From the NCBI RefSeq assembly GCF_963675975.1, contig NZ_OY780939.1, forward strand, positions 372,001 through 436,000: a DNA stretch of 64,000 nt, in the 5' to 3' direction. Shown one piece after another: positions 51,018 to 61,139 of the stretch. Position 1 is the first letter of the stretch. Each line of letters begins with the position of its first letter. Both the position numbers and the translations under genes were made by a program. The stretch is from Halarcobacter sp. GTDB lineage: Bacteria > Campylobacterota > Campylobacteria > Campylobacterales > Arcobacteraceae. The notes under the pieces are model-generated. The model was given only the letters and a program-made list of their open reading frames with translations. It was not told where the DNA came from and searched no databases.

Positions 51018-52115
51018 CTAATTATTAGGTACTAAAATAGTAAGTTTTCCACTCTCTTTCATACCACCAGCATAAAGTGCTGCATTTTTTCCAAATCCAT
51101 AAAAGAAATCGGCTCTAATCTCTCCTGTAATTGCTCCACCAACATCTGCTGCTACCATAAGTCTGTCAATTTTTTCTTGTGTAACTGAATTTTTTGTATT
51201 TATAAATACTGGCATCCCTAAAGGAATATATCTTCTATCAACAGCTAGATTTCTTCCCCCAATTAAAGGTGAACCTAAAGCTCCTGTTGCCCCTACTTTT
51301 CTTTCAGAGAAGAAAATATAGCTTCTATTTTTAAATAGCACTTCATCTACACGTTGAGGATTATCTTCAAAATATGCTTTTATACCTTGCATAGAAGCCC
51401 CATAATCTTGTAAAACACCCTCTTTTAATAAAAGACCACCAATACCACTATATTTGTGTCCATTTTGGTTTGCATAGCCTATATTTATAATTTCACCAGA
51501 ATCTAGTTGAACTTTTCCTGAACCTTGAACTTGTAAGAAAAATAGTTCAATTCTGTCATCTACATAACATATTGCTTCTAAGTCATCTCTTTTTACTAAA
51601 TCTTCTCTATCATCATAAGATACTATCTTACCATCAACAAGTTTTCCCCTTAATCTATATTTTTTTAATTCTGGATATGAATCGCTTAAATCAATAATAA
51701 TCATATCATCAGGTGTTTTATAAATTGGATATTTATAAACTTCATCTTGAGTTCTACTACCTCTTAATAAAGGTTCATAGTAACCAGTAATCACACCTTT
51801 ATCATACCCTTTATTATCATATAACTGATAAGCTGTAAAATTTTCTGTAAAAAACTTTGAAGCATTTGTATACTCTTGTGCTTTTGCACATATATTTTTA
51901 AATAAATCAAATCTTTTTGCTCTAGTGCAATCTTTTTTAAATACATCAAAGGCTAAAGGAAGATTATCATCATAAAACCCTTCTATATCTTTAAAATCTA
52001 TTTGTTTTACATTTGCTTTTGATATTGGTAATTTTTCAAACTTTATTGGCTCTTTTTGAGTACATCCGGTAAGAATAAGTATAAATATAATTGTGATAGT
52101 TGATAAATAATTCAT
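51018..52115 (-). CDS. mltA: Membrane-bound lytic murein transglycosylase A
   Basis: This is a 365-residue lipoprotein: signal with lipobox LTGC (Cys17), the MltA barrel domain (GVITGYYEPLLRGSR at about 108-122; YVDDRIELFFLQVQGSGKV) and the C-terminal 3D domain, with catalytic Asp in VAADVGGAITGEIRADFFYG. It cleaves peptidoglycan between MurNAc and GlcNAc, forming 1,6-anhydro-MurNAc. It is longer than the usual bare core but complete. It is upstream of the nucleotidyltransferase gene and downstream of a small zinc-ribbon gene. Confidence 0.95.
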   Translation of the reverse strand: MNYLSTITIIFILILTGCTQKEPIKFEKLPISKANVKQIDFKDIEGFYDDNLPLAFDVFKKDCTRAKRFDLFKNICAKAQEYTNASKFFTENFTAYQLYDNKGYDKGVITGYYEPLLRGSRTQDEVYKYPIYKTPDDMIIIDLSDSYPELKKYRLRGKLVDGKIVSYDDREDLVKRDDLEAICYVDDRIELFFLQVQGSGKVQLDSGEIINIGYANQNGHKYSGIGGLLLKEGVLQDYGASMQGIKAYFEDNPQRVDEVLFKNRSYIFFSERKVGATGALGSPLIGGRNLAVDRRYIPLGMPVFINTKNSVTQEKIDRLMVAADVGGAITGEIRADFFYGFGKNAALYAGGMKESGKLTILVPNN

Positions 52116-52166
52116 TTGTTTCCTTTATAATTTAAGGAATTTTATCATTTAAAGGTTAATAAAAAA

Positions 52167-52469
52167 TTACATACCACAATTAGAAAATGAAGATTGAGAA
52201 TAAACCTCTTTTAAACCACAAACTTTACATCTGTATTCAATATCATTAACTCCAGAACAACCATGGTTTTTTAATACTCTTGTAGTAATAACATCTTGTT
52301 TAAAAGTTCTTTGGGTATTTTCATCAAAAAAGACTCTTGGTTTTGCTCCACATGAGGGACATTCGCCTGAGTTTAGTCTATCTACTCTTTTATGTTTAGT
52401 TTTATAGAAAAGTAAAATTGAGAATATTACTATTAAAAATAGTAGTAATAAGAAGATTATTGTTTGCAT
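52167..52469 (-). CDS. Small membrane zinc-ribbon protein
   Basis: This is a 100-residue protein: a hydrophobic helix (about 3-22), then a cytoplasmic part with CPSCGAK and CKVCGLKE, a four-Cys zinc ribbon, plus two more Cys (HGCSG; SNCGM). It lies directly downstream of dnaK (13-bp gap) and may be co-transcribed with it. I do not recognise a named family. It is probably a small membrane-associated regulator or assembly factor. Confidence 0.75.
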   Translation of the reverse strand: MQTIIFLLLLFLIVIFSILLFYKTKHKRVDRLNSGECPSCGAKPRVFFDENTQRTFKQDVITTRVLKNHGCSGVNDIEYRCKVCGLKEVYSQSSFSNCGM

Positions 52470-52481
52470 GAAGCAGAGTTG

Positions 52482-54374
52482 TTACTCTACTTCTGCGTCG
52501 ATAACATCGTCATCGTCTTTTTTAGCTTTTTGGTTTGGTTGACCTTGTGCCGCACCACCTGCTTGTTGCTCTTTAGCATACATAGCTTCAGCTAATTTAT
52601 GAGATTTTTCAGTTAAAGCTTTAACTTTCTCTTCAATTTGCTCTTTTGTTGCATTTTCATCTTTTAGAATCTCTTCTAATTCTGCTGCTGCATCAATAAT
52701 AGCTTTTTTCTCTTCTTCAGAAACTGCACTTTCATTTTCTTCTAAAGTTTTCTTAGTTGAGTGTAATAAAGCATCAGCTTGATTTCTTACATCAATTAAT
52801 TCTTTTTTCTTAGCATCTGCTTCTTTGTTTGACTCAGCTTCTTGAACCATTTTTTCAATCTCTTCATCACTTAATCCAGATGAACCAGAGATAGTAATTT
52901 TATTCTCTTTACCAGTACCTTTATCTTTAGCAGATACATTTAAAACACCATTTGCATCAATATCAAATGTTACTTCAATTTGAGGAACACCTCTTGGAGC
53001 TGCTGGGATATCTGAAAGTTCAAACATACCTAAAGATTTGTTATCTTTAGCAAATTCTCTTTCCCCTTGAACTACATGAATAGATACTGCTGGTTGGTTA
53101 TCTTCAGCTGTTGAGAATGTTTGAGATTTTTTAACTGGAATAGTTGTACCTTTTTCAATTAATTTAGTAGATACTCCACCTAAAGTCTCAATTCCTAACG
53201 ATAATGGTGTAACATCAAGTAATAATACATCTTTAACATCACCTCTTAATACACCAGCTTGAACTGCTGCACCTGCTGCAACAACTTCATCAGGATTAAC
53301 ACCTTTATTTAAATCTTTTCCAAAGAACTCTTTTACAACTGCATTTGCTTTTGGTAATCTTGTTGAACCACCAACCATAATAACTTCTTGAATCTCACCT
53401 TTATCTAATCCTGCATCTTTAAGTGCATTTTTGATGTGTTGTAATGTTTCAGAGATTAAATGCTCTGTCATAGACTCAAATTTTGCTCTAGTTAATGATT
53501 TAACTAAGTGAACAGGACCAGCGTTACCCATAGAGATAAATGGTAAGTTGATTTCTGTTGATTCAGCAGAAGAAAGCTCTTTTTTAGCATTTTCAGCTGC
53601 ATCTTTTAATCTTTGTAATGCCATTTTATCATTTTTGATATCGAAACCATTTTCAGATTCGAACTCTTTTGCTAACCAATCAATAATAGCGTTATCGAAG
53701 TCATCTCCACCCAAGAATGCATTACCATCTGTTGAAAGTACTTCAAATGTTCCATCACCAATTTCAAGAACAGTAACATCAAATGTACCACCACCTAAAT
53801 CGTATACTAGAACTTTTTCTTCACCTTTTTTGTCAAGTCCATATGCTAATGAAGCTGCTGTTGGCTCATTGATGATTCTTAATACATTAAGACCAGCAAT
53901 AGTACCAGCTTCTTGAGTTGCTTTTCTTTGTGCATCATTGAAGTATGCAGGAACAGTAATAACTGCATCAGTTACAGGAGCACCTAAATACTCTTCTGCA
54001 TCTGCTTTTAATTTTCCAAGAATTTTAGCTGAAATCTCTTGTGGAGTATAAACTTTATCTCCAATTTCAACTGCTGCTGCACCATTTCTATTAACGATTT
54101 TGTATCCAACTTTTTCTTGTGCTTCTTTAGCATTTTCCTCTTCCATCATAAGACCCATAATTCTTTTTACAGAATAAATAGTCTTCTCAGGGTTTGTAAT
54201 AGCTTGTCTTTTTGCTGGATCTCCAACTAGTACTTCACCTTTATCAGTGAATGCTACAATAGATGGAGTTGTGTTTTTCCCTTCTTTGTTAGGAATAACT
54301 TTTGCTTCACCACCTTCATAAACTGCCATACAAGAGTTTGTTGTACCTAAATCTATACCAATAACTTTACTCAT
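52482..54374 (-). CDS. dnaK: Chaperone DnaK (Hsp70)
   Basis: At 630 residues this is a complete Hsp70. It starts [22 protein letters not shown] and has phosphate motif [11 protein letters not shown], the adenosine motif [10 protein letters not shown], the linker [15 protein letters not shown], and a C-terminal lid ending in [10 protein letters not shown]. It folds and protects cytosolic proteins with GrpE (upstream, same strand) and DnaJ (not in this window). Codon use is smoother than the neighbours', as expected for an abundant protein. It is separated from grpE by a 178-bp structured spacer. Confidence 0.98.
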   Translation of the reverse strand: MSKVIGIDLGTTNSCMAVYEGGEAKVIPNKEGKNTTPSIVAFTDKGEVLVGDPAKRQAITNPEKTIYSVKRIMGLMMEEENAKEAQEKVGYKIVNRNGAAAVEIGDKVYTPQEISAKILGKLKADAEEYLGAPVTDAVITVPAYFNDAQRKATQEAGTIAGLNVLRIINEPTAASLAYGLDKKGEEKVLVYDLGGGTFDVTVLEIGDGTFEVLSTDGNAFLGGDDFDNAIIDWLAKEFESENGFDIKNDKMALQRLKDAAENAKKELSSAESTEINLPFISMGNAGPVHLVKSLTRAKFESMTEHLISETLQHIKNALKDAGLDKGEIQEVIMVGGSTRLPKANAVVKEFFGKDLNKGVNPDEVVAAGAAVQAGVLRGDVKDVLLLDVTPLSLGIETLGGVSTKLIEKGTTIPVKKSQTFSTAEDNQPAVSIHVVQGEREFAKDNKSLGMFELSDIPAAPRGVPQIEVTFDIDANGVLNVSAKDKGTGKENKITISGSSGLSDEEIEKMVQEAESNKEADAKKKELIDVRNQADALLHSTKKTLEENESAVSEEEKKAIIDAAAELEEILKDENATKEQIEEKVKALTEKSHKLAEAMYAKEQQAGGAAQGQPNQKAKKDDDDVIDAEVE

Positions 54375-54401
54375 TTTAATTCCTTAATTTTATTTTATAA
54401 A

Positions 54402-54490
54402 ATGAAGGTAACCTTTCATATTTGATGTTCTTTAGTGTTTGAAATAAATTCAAACTAAGAACCAATTCTAAAGAACAAGCTGAAGCTTGT
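54402..54490 (-). other. Structured spacer between grpE and dnaK
   Basis: Three hairpins lie in 89 bp: ATGAAGGTAACCTTTCAT (54402-54419); GTTCTTTAG/CTAAAGAAC (54427-54435/54468-54476) enclosing GTTTGAA/TTCAAAC (54437-54443/54449-54455); and ACAAGC-TGAA-GCTTGT (54475-54490). They lie in the mRNA between two heat-shock genes and have no T run, so RNA processing or translation control is more likely than termination. Confidence 0.6.
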
Positions 54491-54552
54491 TTACCCTCAC
54501 TGTTGTTTTATTTTATATTCAATAGTTTTTTGACATTACGGTCATTTGCAAA

Positions 54553-55131
54553 TTACTTTTTACAAATAGAAACCATTGCTGGTCTAAGTAATCTATCTTT
54601 GAACTTATAACCTTTTTGCATAACTTGAACTATTTGTCCATCTTCATGCTCATCACTTTCAACTTGCATTATTGCATTATGGAAGTTTGGATCAAACTCA
54701 CCATCTGTTTCAACAAGATTAATATCATGTTTCTCAAATGCAGTATTGAAATTTTTAATTGTAAGTTCTACACCCTCTTTTAGTTTTGCCAATAACTCTT
54801 CAGCTGCCATTCCACTAGCTGCTTCTTCAGCTGCTAATGCCATCTCTAAAGTATCAATTGGAGCTAAAAGATCTTTTGCAAATTTTTCACTTGCATAATC
54901 AATTGCTTGATATTTCTCTTTTTCTAATCTTTTTTTAATATTTTCAAAATCTGCATGAACTCTAAAATATTTATCTTCACTCTCTTTTAACTTTGCTTCA
55001 AGTTCAGCAATTTTATCTTCTTCTCTTAATTCTACAGATTCCGTTGCTTCTGTATTTTCTACAGTTTCTTCTTGAACCTCTTCGTTTTGTACTATTTCTT
55101 CATTGTTTAATTCTTCTTGTTTTTCACTCAA
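54553..55131 (-). CDS. grpE: GrpE nucleotide-exchange factor
   Basis: This 192-residue protein has the GrpE layout: a long acidic N-terminal tail (Glu-rich to about residue 50), a long coiled coil ([27 protein letters not shown] in two linked stretches), and the C-terminal beta-domain with [18 protein letters not shown] and [11 protein letters not shown]. It releases ADP from DnaK. It lies 10 bp downstream of hrcA and is followed by dnaK; the three form the heat-shock operon with the CIRCE promoter. Confidence 0.97.
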   Translation of the reverse strand: MSEKQEELNNEEIVQNEEVQEETVENTEATESVELREEDKIAELEAKLKESEDKYFRVHADFENIKKRLEKEKYQAIDYASEKFAKDLLAPIDTLEMALAAEEAASGMAAEELLAKLKEGVELTIKNFNTAFEKHDINLVETDGEFDPNFHNAIMQVESDEHEDGQIVQVMQKGYKFKDRLLRPAMVSICKK

Positions 55132-55141
55132 AGTAATTCTC

Positions 55142-55933
55142 CTAAATCATACTTATCTTATTGTAAAAGAATTCATAATCTTTTGACAACTCACCTACGA
55201 CTAACATTTTTACCTCTTTTTGTCCAACTTTGCAGTTATGACATATTCCAATGTAACCCTCTGGAACTATATTGTCAAAATATAAACCTTCATCAATAGA
55301 GTCTAAAATTCTACCTTTTAAAAAAGAGTTGATACTCTCTTCATTTAGGTTATATTTAAGTGCTAAAGAGAAAAACTCTTTTGTATTGTAAATATGGAAA
55401 TTTTTATTTTGTAAATGTTGACTAACCTTTTCATAAATTTCAAAAGCTCCAACTTGTTTAGAGATATTTACAATATGAACTAACTCTAAACCTAACATAT
55501 CACTTAGAAATCTATATAAAGCATCAGTAAACTTTACTGTGATTGCAAATGATGAAAACTCTAAAATCATATATCTGTTTTCTACATTTAAAATATTTTT
55601 TAAAATGTCAGACTTTTGGTCTTGAATAAAAACAGACAAACCAACATCTTTTGAAAGATATTCTATAGCTTTTTCATCAACAAAATTGAGTCTAAAATTA
55701 AGTTTATTACTCCAATACATTTTTAAAGCTTCTGTTGTAGGTGTTCTACCTGAACTCACATGTTCTTGAGCTAGAAAACCTTCATCCCCCAACTTTTTAA
55801 AGTAACCTCTAATAGTTGCAGGAGAATATGTAATATCATACATATTTTTAAGTTGAGTAGAACCAATAGGCTCTAAATGCTCAATATAAGCTTTAATAAT
55901 TGAATGTAATAAAAACTCTTTTTTGTCAATCAT
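55142..55933 (-). CDS. hrcA: Heat-inducible transcription repressor HrcA
   Basis: This is a 263-residue HrcA-type repressor: an N-terminal winged helix (about 1-75; [21 protein letters not shown] and [19 protein letters not shown]), then a divergent GAF-like regulatory domain. The Campylobacterota form is shorter than the Bacillus protein (about 340 residues) and lacks some central parts. It binds CIRCE, found just upstream (55955-55981), so it should repress its own operon and release it on heat shock. It is first in hrcA-grpE-dnaK. Confidence 0.93.
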   Translation of the reverse strand: MIDKKEFLLHSIIKAYIEHLEPIGSTQLKNMYDITYSPATIRGYFKKLGDEGFLAQEHVSSGRTPTTEALKMYWSNKLNFRLNFVDEKAIEYLSKDVGLSVFIQDQKSDILKNILNVENRYMILEFSSFAITVKFTDALYRFLSDMLGLELVHIVNISKQVGAFEIYEKVSQHLQNKNFHIYNTKEFFSLALKYNLNEESINSFLKGRILDSIDEGLYFDNIVPEGYIGICHNCKVGQKEVKMLVVGELSKDYEFFYNKISMI

Positions 55934-55954
55934 TTTATATCCACTTTCTATTTT

Positions 55955-55981
55955 TTAGCACTTAAAATCTTAAACTGCTAA
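55955..55981 (-). promoter_or_regulatory. CIRCE operator
   Basis: TTAGCACTT-N9-AACTGCTAA is a 27-bp CIRCE with the standard 9-bp arms and 9-bp spacer. The left arm has one and the right arm two mismatches to TTAGCACTC/GAGTGCTAA. It lies at the expected transcription start of the hrcA operon. Confidence 0.9.
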
Positions 55982-55985
55982 AAAT

Positions 55986-56014
55986 ATTATACTATATGAG
56001 TGAGTAAATGTCAA
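55986..56014 (-). promoter_or_regulatory. Consensus promoter of hrcA-grpE-dnaK
   Basis: On the minus strand TTGACA (56014-56009), 17 bp, then TATAAT (55991-55986): a perfect housekeeping-type promoter. CIRCE follows directly downstream. Confidence 0.88.
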
Positions 56015-56021
56015 GTTCTTT

Positions 56022-56048
56022 TTGGCAAATGATTTATAAAAGTGCTAA
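56022..56048 (-). promoter_or_regulatory. Second, degenerate CIRCE-like site
   Basis: TTGGCAAAT-N9-AAGTGCTAA has the 27-bp CIRCE size. The right arm matches the consensus in 8 of 9 positions, the left in 5. It lies just upstream of the -35 box. Confidence 0.4.
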
Positions 56049-56133
56049 ATTTTAAATTATTGCTATTTTTTATATAGATTTTTTCAATTATTTTTAACTT
56101 TTTTCAATATAATAAAATAAAAAGAGTTGTTCA

Positions 56134-57075
56134 ATGAAAAAATCTGTTTTGTTACTTTTGATGGTTAATGTATTTGCTTTTAGTTCAGAGTTTATAACAA
56201 TAGGAACTGGAAGTGTTACAGGAACTTATTACCCAACTGGTGGAGCAATATGTAAGCTTGTAAATAAATATAAAAAAGAAACAAAAATTAGATGTTCTGT
56301 TGAAGCAACTGATGCATCTGTATATAATATAAGAGCAATAGATGAAGGTGAGTTAGACTTTGGAATTGCACAATCTGATGCAGTTTATCAAGCAATTAAT
56401 GGAATAAAAAAATTTAAAAATCACCCTATAAAAGAGTTAAGATCTGTGATGTCAATATATACAGAACTATTTACTCTAGTAACAAGAAAAGATGCAAATA
56501 TAAAATCTATAGATGATATTGTAGGGAAAAGAATCAACATAGGAAATGTAGGTTCAGGAAATGAAGCAACTGCAATGACTTTATTAAATGAATTAAATAT
56601 AAAGCCTTCTGACTTTTCATATGTAGGAAGATTAAAAGCAGGAGAAGCTCCCGATGCTATAAGAGATAATTTGATAGATGGATATTTTTATATGGTGGGG
56701 CATCCAACAGCAAATATAAAAGATGCTTCAAATACTTCAGATATCTATTTAACACCAATAAGTGGTCCTAAAATTGATGAATTTTTAAAAAGAAACCCTT
56801 ATTATATAAAAGATGTAATTCCTGCTAATATTTATAAAGGTGTTAAAAAACCTGTTCCAACATTTGGAGCAAAAGCTGTATTGGTTACTAGTTCAGATGT
56901 AAGTTCAAAAGCAGTTTATACTTTGGTAAAAGCTATTTTAGAAGATTTTGAAGAGTTTAAAAAACTTCATCCTGTATATAAATATATAACAAAAAAATCT
57001 TTACTAGAAGGCTTAGGTGCACCTTTACATGAAGGTGCAGCTAAATATTTTAAAGAGAATAATTTTATAAAATAA
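56134..57075 (+). CDS. TAXI-family TRAP transporter solute-binding protein
   Basis: This is a 313-residue periplasmic binding protein: signal peptide residues 1-17 (cleavage near FAFSS), then ITIGTGSVTGTYYPTGGAICKLVN, the characteristic TAXI start, DFGIAQSDAVYQA, INIGNVGSGNEATAMTLL and a C-terminal LGAPLHEGAAKYFKE. TAXI proteins bind small carboxylates (such as glutamate or 2-oxoglutarate) for a TRAP permease. No TRAP membrane genes are nearby, so it is an orphan here; a sensing role with the neighbouring kinase gene cluster is possible. Confidence 0.92.
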   Translation: MKKSVLLLLMVNVFAFSSEFITIGTGSVTGTYYPTGGAICKLVNKYKKETKIRCSVEATDASVYNIRAIDEGELDFGIAQSDAVYQAINGIKKFKNHPIKELRSVMSIYTELFTLVTRKDANIKSIDDIVGKRINIGNVGSGNEATAMTLLNELNIKPSDFSYVGRLKAGEAPDAIRDNLIDGYFYMVGHPTANIKDASNTSDIYLTPISGPKIDEFLKRNPYYIKDVIPANIYKGVKKPVPTFGAKAVLVTSSDVSSKAVYTLVKAILEDFEEFKKLHPVYKYITKKSLLEGLGAPLHEGAAKYFKENNFIK

Positions 57076-57097
57076 ACCTCTATTTTTTTAGAGGTTT
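57074..57097. terminator. Bidirectional terminator
   Basis: AAACCTCTA and TAGAGGTTT are 9-bp arms around a T6 loop. It lies over the stops of two convergent genes. Confidence 0.7.
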
Positions 57098-57796
57098 CTC
57101 TATGATATAACCATAACCCTTATGAGAGATTATAAAGTCATCATCTTTTACTTTATCTTTTAATCTTTTCATTACAGTTCTAAATGCAGAATCATTTGTA
57201 TTAATATCATCCCATACAACTTCTTTAAATTTAGTAACAGGAACAACATCTCCAAGATTATCAATTAATACTTTTAGAATATCAAGCTCTTTTTTTGATA
57301 ATTTTACAATTGTTTCTTCATTATAAAGTTTATCATTTATAGTATTGTATGTATATCTTTTATTTAAAGTTATTAAATCTGTTTTTTCTAAACTTCCATT
57401 ATCAGCTAAAACCTCTTCTTTTGCTTTTTTAAGCATCTCCATCATATTGTCAATATTTAAAGGTTTTACAAAATATCCTAAAACTCTTAGGTTGATAAGT
57501 TTTAGTAAATCTTCCTCATTTTTATGGGCGCTTACTATTATAAATCTTTGATTAGGAACTATCTCTCTAATATCATCAATCATTGAGATACCATCTTTGT
57601 TTGGCATTTTTAAATCTGTGAGTACTAAATCAAATTTTTTATTTTCTTCAAAATCATTTTTGAAGATAGAAGCACCCTCTTCTCCATCTTTTGCAACAAC
57701 AACTTCATCAAAAATTGTATTAAGATAGAAAGAAAGAGTTTTTCTTGCAACATCCTCATCTTCTACTAATAAAACCCTTGTAGAATAGTTTTTCAT
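57080..57796 (-). CDS. OmpR-like response regulator
   Basis: This is a 238-residue regulator. Its receiver has LLVEDED, the phospho-Asp in LVLTDLKMPNKDG, Ser in FIIVSAHKNEE and Lys in GYFVKPLN. The C-terminal winged helix (about 150-235) includes LSKKELDILKVL and FRTVMKRLKDKV. It is 46 bp downstream of the large PAS kinase gene, its likely partner. It resembles the first regulator (5434-6135) in build, both having winged helices with a KKE(N/L) motif. Confidence 0.93.
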   Translation of the reverse strand: MKNYSTRVLLVEDEDVARKTLSFYLNTIFDEVVVAKDGEEGASIFKNDFEENKKFDLVLTDLKMPNKDGISMIDDIREIVPNQRFIIVSAHKNEEDLLKLINLRVLGYFVKPLNIDNMMEMLKKAKEEVLADNGSLEKTDLITLNKRYTYNTINDKLYNEETIVKLSKKELDILKVLIDNLGDVVPVTKFKEVVWDDINTNDSAFRTVMKRLKDKVKDDDFIISHKGYGYIIEKPLKK

Positions 57797-57842
57797 CTTT
57801 GTTCCTATTTCATAATTTCCCCTATTATATCAAAAAATGATT

Positions 57843-60416
57843 TTAAAGTGGTAAATTTATTGTAAATAAAACACCCTCTTCGATATTATTTACAGATATT
57901 TTTCCATTCATATTTTTTTCTATAATAGTTTTTGCCATGTATAAACCTATCCCTGTACCTTGATTTTCAAACTTTGTTGTAAAGTAAGGTTCAAAAATTC
58001 TATCTATAATATCAGAAGGGATTTCACCACAATTATTTGAAAGATTTATTTCAACATTGTTATCTTTTCTTTTTATAGTGATATTAATAACAGGACTAAA
58101 TTCCATCTCCTCTTTTTTAACTTTTGCAGCATCATTGGCATTATTTAATATATTTAGAATAACTTGTTCAAATTCATTTTTGTAATTAAAAACATTTACA
58201 CTATCCCCATCTATTTTCAATAATACCTTATATTTTTCCAATTGGGTTTCTACAATGTTTGAACACTCTATAATTGCTTCTTTTATATCAAACTCTATTT
58301 TATCTTTATTTGGTTGGTAGAAATTTCTAAAATCATCAATAGTTTGAGACATATAATCAATTTGTACTTTTGAATCTTTTATAATATCATCTAACTCCTC
58401 TTTTGAGAGAGTTCCATAGCTATCTCTAATAAAATGTATAAGAAGATTTATATTATTTAGAGGTTGTCTCCATTGGTGAGCTATATTACCAAGCATCTCA
58501 CCCATAGCAGCAAGTTTACTTTGTTGAACTAGGATTCTATCTTTTTCGATATTTTTAGCTACCTCTTCATTAATCTTTTGTTTTAATTCCTCTTCTGTTA
58601 ACTTCATCTCAGTAATATCATTTACATAACCATAAAGATGAGTTATATTTCCAAAATCATCTTTTAAGAAAATTGTTCTATTAAATACCCATCTTACATC
58701 ACCATTTTTATCTTTTACCCTATGAAATTTAGTAAAAGATTTATCATCATTTTTCATAGCAATATTTAAATCTTTTATTAAATCTTCTATATCTTCTTCA
58801 TAAACAAAATCAAAATATTTAACCTTCTTACTTTCAAAATCCTCTACAATATAACCATAAGAATTAATAGATTTAGAAAGATACTCAACTGTAAGATTTT
58901 CATCATTTTTCCATTTGAAAATCACTATTCTTCCATACTCAACTAATAAATCAACATATTGAAGCTCTTTTGTAAGTTTTTTCCTTTGTTCAATATCCAT
59001 TGACATCATAAGCATTCTTTTATGATGATTATCATCAAAAGCTTTACCTCTTACAAATATCCATTTAAATTTATTTGATTTATCTCTTATTCTATATTCA
59101 CAAATAAAGTGTTCACTTTCACCCCTTAAGTGGGTTTCAAATTTTTGTCTAACTATTGAAACATCATCTTTGTGTATTAAGTCAAACCATTCATTTAAGG
59201 TATTTATATCTCCATCTTCATAGCCAAACATATCTAACCATTTTTTTGAAAAATATATATGTTGTGTTTTTAAATCAATATCCCATAAACCATCGTTTGA
59301 AGCGATAATTGCTAGTTCATATCTCTCTTTCCATTTTTTATACATAATATTTCTGGTTTCTAATCTTTTATTATATCTATGGAAAATCTTATTTGTAAAT
59401 TTAGCAAACAAAGAAGAAGCAACAATTAAAAAAAGTGAGATTAAACCAATTATGGCAATTGCAATAGATAGTTTAGAATTATAGTCAAATTTGATTTGAG
59501 ATACTTTTGTTGGGAAAAAATTGCTTTTTACTGATACAAGATAATTGTATTTTCTAAAATCATAGGTATCAACAGAAGAACTATCATCAATATCTTTATT
59601 GTATTTTTCTAAGATTTCATTTGAACTATTCATAGTATCATTTTTTAAAATATATTTTATATCAAATTTTTTACCCTTGTTATAATAGTTAAATACATAT
59701 CCTGAATTATAATCATAAAACCAAAAATAGCTATTATTGTAATACTTACTTTTTTGAACAATTGAGTTTTCTATAACCTTTCTTGTTGTCTCTTTCATAT
59801 CATCAACTTTTGAAAAAGCACCTAAATAAAGATCCTTTTTATCTAAAAGTTTAAAATAACTTAATCTAATTTTTCTTTTTTCTTTGTCTATCCAATAAAA
59901 AAGATTGTCAACTCCAATATATGAAATATTTCTTAACATATGGTGTCTAAAATTACTTATTTCTAGACTTGAACCAGTAAGGGTTTTAAGATAATCAATA
60001 ATACTTTCCCCATACAAAATATCATCAGAGTTTTTTCTAAATAAAACAAACTCAAAATCAGTAGAGTCTTCTATATCTTTTATTTTATCTCTAATTCTAT
60101 CTATTTCTATATCTTCTTTAACATAGTTTATAAACCCATAAAGAGAGATTACCGCTTCCCTTAAAGCAATCTCTTCACTATCAAAAGAGGCACTTGCATT
60201 AAATTTGATATCATCAATAAATTGTGTTAGGATTTTATCTTTTTGATAAGTGTCTTCTTGTTTTATCAATGAAATATCATTATTCTTTTTAAACTCTAAA
60301 ACAAAAGTAGTAACAATAACAGAAACTATTGCACTTATAAATACAAATATTAAAGGTGTAAATACTAAATGTTTTTTTATATCAGAAAGATTGTAAAATT
60401 TTCTTTTTTTAAACAT
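57843..60416 (-). CDS. Large membrane sensor histidine kinase (Cache, PAS, PAS)
   Basis: This is an 857-residue kinase: membrane helix about 17-37, a large extracytoplasmic Cache-like sensor (about 45-310, with SYFKLLDKKDLYLGAFSKVDD and NNSYFWFYDYNSGYVFNYY), a second helix about 325-345, two PAS/PAC domains (about 375-490 and 500-625), and a coiled linker. DHp with His is in [14 protein letters not shown], and HATPase_c ends in GTGIGLYMAK. Its end is followed by the response regulator. Its start is adjacent to truA (1-bp overlap). The ligand is unknown; the TAXI binding protein gene next door may supply a hint. Confidence 0.93.
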   Translation of the reverse strand: MFKKRKFYNLSDIKKHLVFTPLIFVFISAIVSVIVTTFVLEFKKNNDISLIKQEDTYQKDKILTQFIDDIKFNASASFDSEEIALREAVISLYGFINYVKEDIEIDRIRDKIKDIEDSTDFEFVLFRKNSDDILYGESIIDYLKTLTGSSLEISNFRHHMLRNISYIGVDNLFYWIDKEKRKIRLSYFKLLDKKDLYLGAFSKVDDMKETTRKVIENSIVQKSKYYNNSYFWFYDYNSGYVFNYYNKGKKFDIKYILKNDTMNSSNEILEKYNKDIDDSSSVDTYDFRKYNYLVSVKSNFFPTKVSQIKFDYNSKLSIAIAIIGLISLFLIVASSLFAKFTNKIFHRYNKRLETRNIMYKKWKERYELAIIASNDGLWDIDLKTQHIYFSKKWLDMFGYEDGDINTLNEWFDLIHKDDVSIVRQKFETHLRGESEHFICEYRIRDKSNKFKWIFVRGKAFDDNHHKRMLMMSMDIEQRKKLTKELQYVDLLVEYGRIVIFKWKNDENLTVEYLSKSINSYGYIVEDFESKKVKYFDFVYEEDIEDLIKDLNIAMKNDDKSFTKFHRVKDKNGDVRWVFNRTIFLKDDFGNITHLYGYVNDITEMKLTEEELKQKINEEVAKNIEKDRILVQQSKLAAMGEMLGNIAHQWRQPLNNINLLIHFIRDSYGTLSKEELDDIIKDSKVQIDYMSQTIDDFRNFYQPNKDKIEFDIKEAIIECSNIVETQLEKYKVLLKIDGDSVNVFNYKNEFEQVILNILNNANDAAKVKKEEMEFSPVINITIKRKDNNVEINLSNNCGEIPSDIIDRIFEPYFTTKFENQGTGIGLYMAKTIIEKNMNGKISVNNIEEGVLFTINLPL

Positions 60417-61138
60417 TAGTAAAAAACCTTGGCCAAATATAAGCCATAAGGGGAAGCAGGTATTCTATGAATAAATTTTTCTCTATTTAATTGAGATTTT
60501 AAATCCTCAATTGATAGTTTTCCTTCACCTATTTTTATTAAAACTCCAACCATAAGTCTTATTTGTGAACGTAAATATGAATTTGCAGTAAATTTAAAAA
60601 CATACACATCTTTATATTTATAAAAATTTGCATCAAAAACTTCTCTAACTGTATTATCTTTATCACTACCTTTTTTGTGAAAATACTCAAAATCATGAAC
60701 CCCTATAAAATACTTTATAGCCTCTTTTATTTTATCTTCATCAAACTCTTTTATATGTGAAATATATTTTGAATTAAAAACTGTAGGTTCTTTTTTTGAA
60801 AGCAAATATCTATAAACTCTTTTTTTAGCATGAAATCTTGAATGAAACTCTTTATTTACAAACTTAATATGATTTACTTTTATAGATAAAGGAAGATGAC
60901 GATTTAAAACATCTTTTAGTTTTTTTAAATCACTCCAGTAAGAGGGAAGTATACAATTAAATACTTGCCCTGATGCATGAACATCTTTATCAGTTCTTCC
61001 ACTTAAAACAATTTTTGTATCAATATTTAAAGATTTGAAAGTTTCTTGAATACTATCTTCTACACTTGAACCATCAGGTTGAGTTTGACTCCCTTTATAA
61101 TAAGTTCCATCATAAGATATAGTAAATTTTGCATTCAT
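60416..61138 (-). CDS. truA: tRNA pseudouridine synthase A
   Basis: At 240 residues this is a complete TruA, which makes pseudouridine at positions 38-40 of the anticodon arm. The catalytic Asp is in LSGRTDKDVHASGQV; other conserved parts are FTISYDGTYYKGSQ at the start and YLRSQIRLMVGVLIKIGEG near the end. It lies between the lipid-export permease gene (1-bp gap) and the kinase gene in a tight minus-strand run with uppS and the prepilin peptidase. Confidence 0.97.
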   Translation of the reverse strand: MNAKFTISYDGTYYKGSQTQPDGSSVEDSIQETFKSLNIDTKIVLSGRTDKDVHASGQVFNCILPSYWSDLKKLKDVLNRHLPLSIKVNHIKFVNKEFHSRFHAKKRVYRYLLSKKEPTVFNSKYISHIKEFDEDKIKEAIKYFIGVHDFEYFHKKGSDKDNTVREVFDANFYKYKDVYVFKFTANSYLRSQIRLMVGVLIKIGEGKLSIEDLKSQLNREKFIHRIPASPYGLYLAKVFY

Positions 61139-61139
61139 C

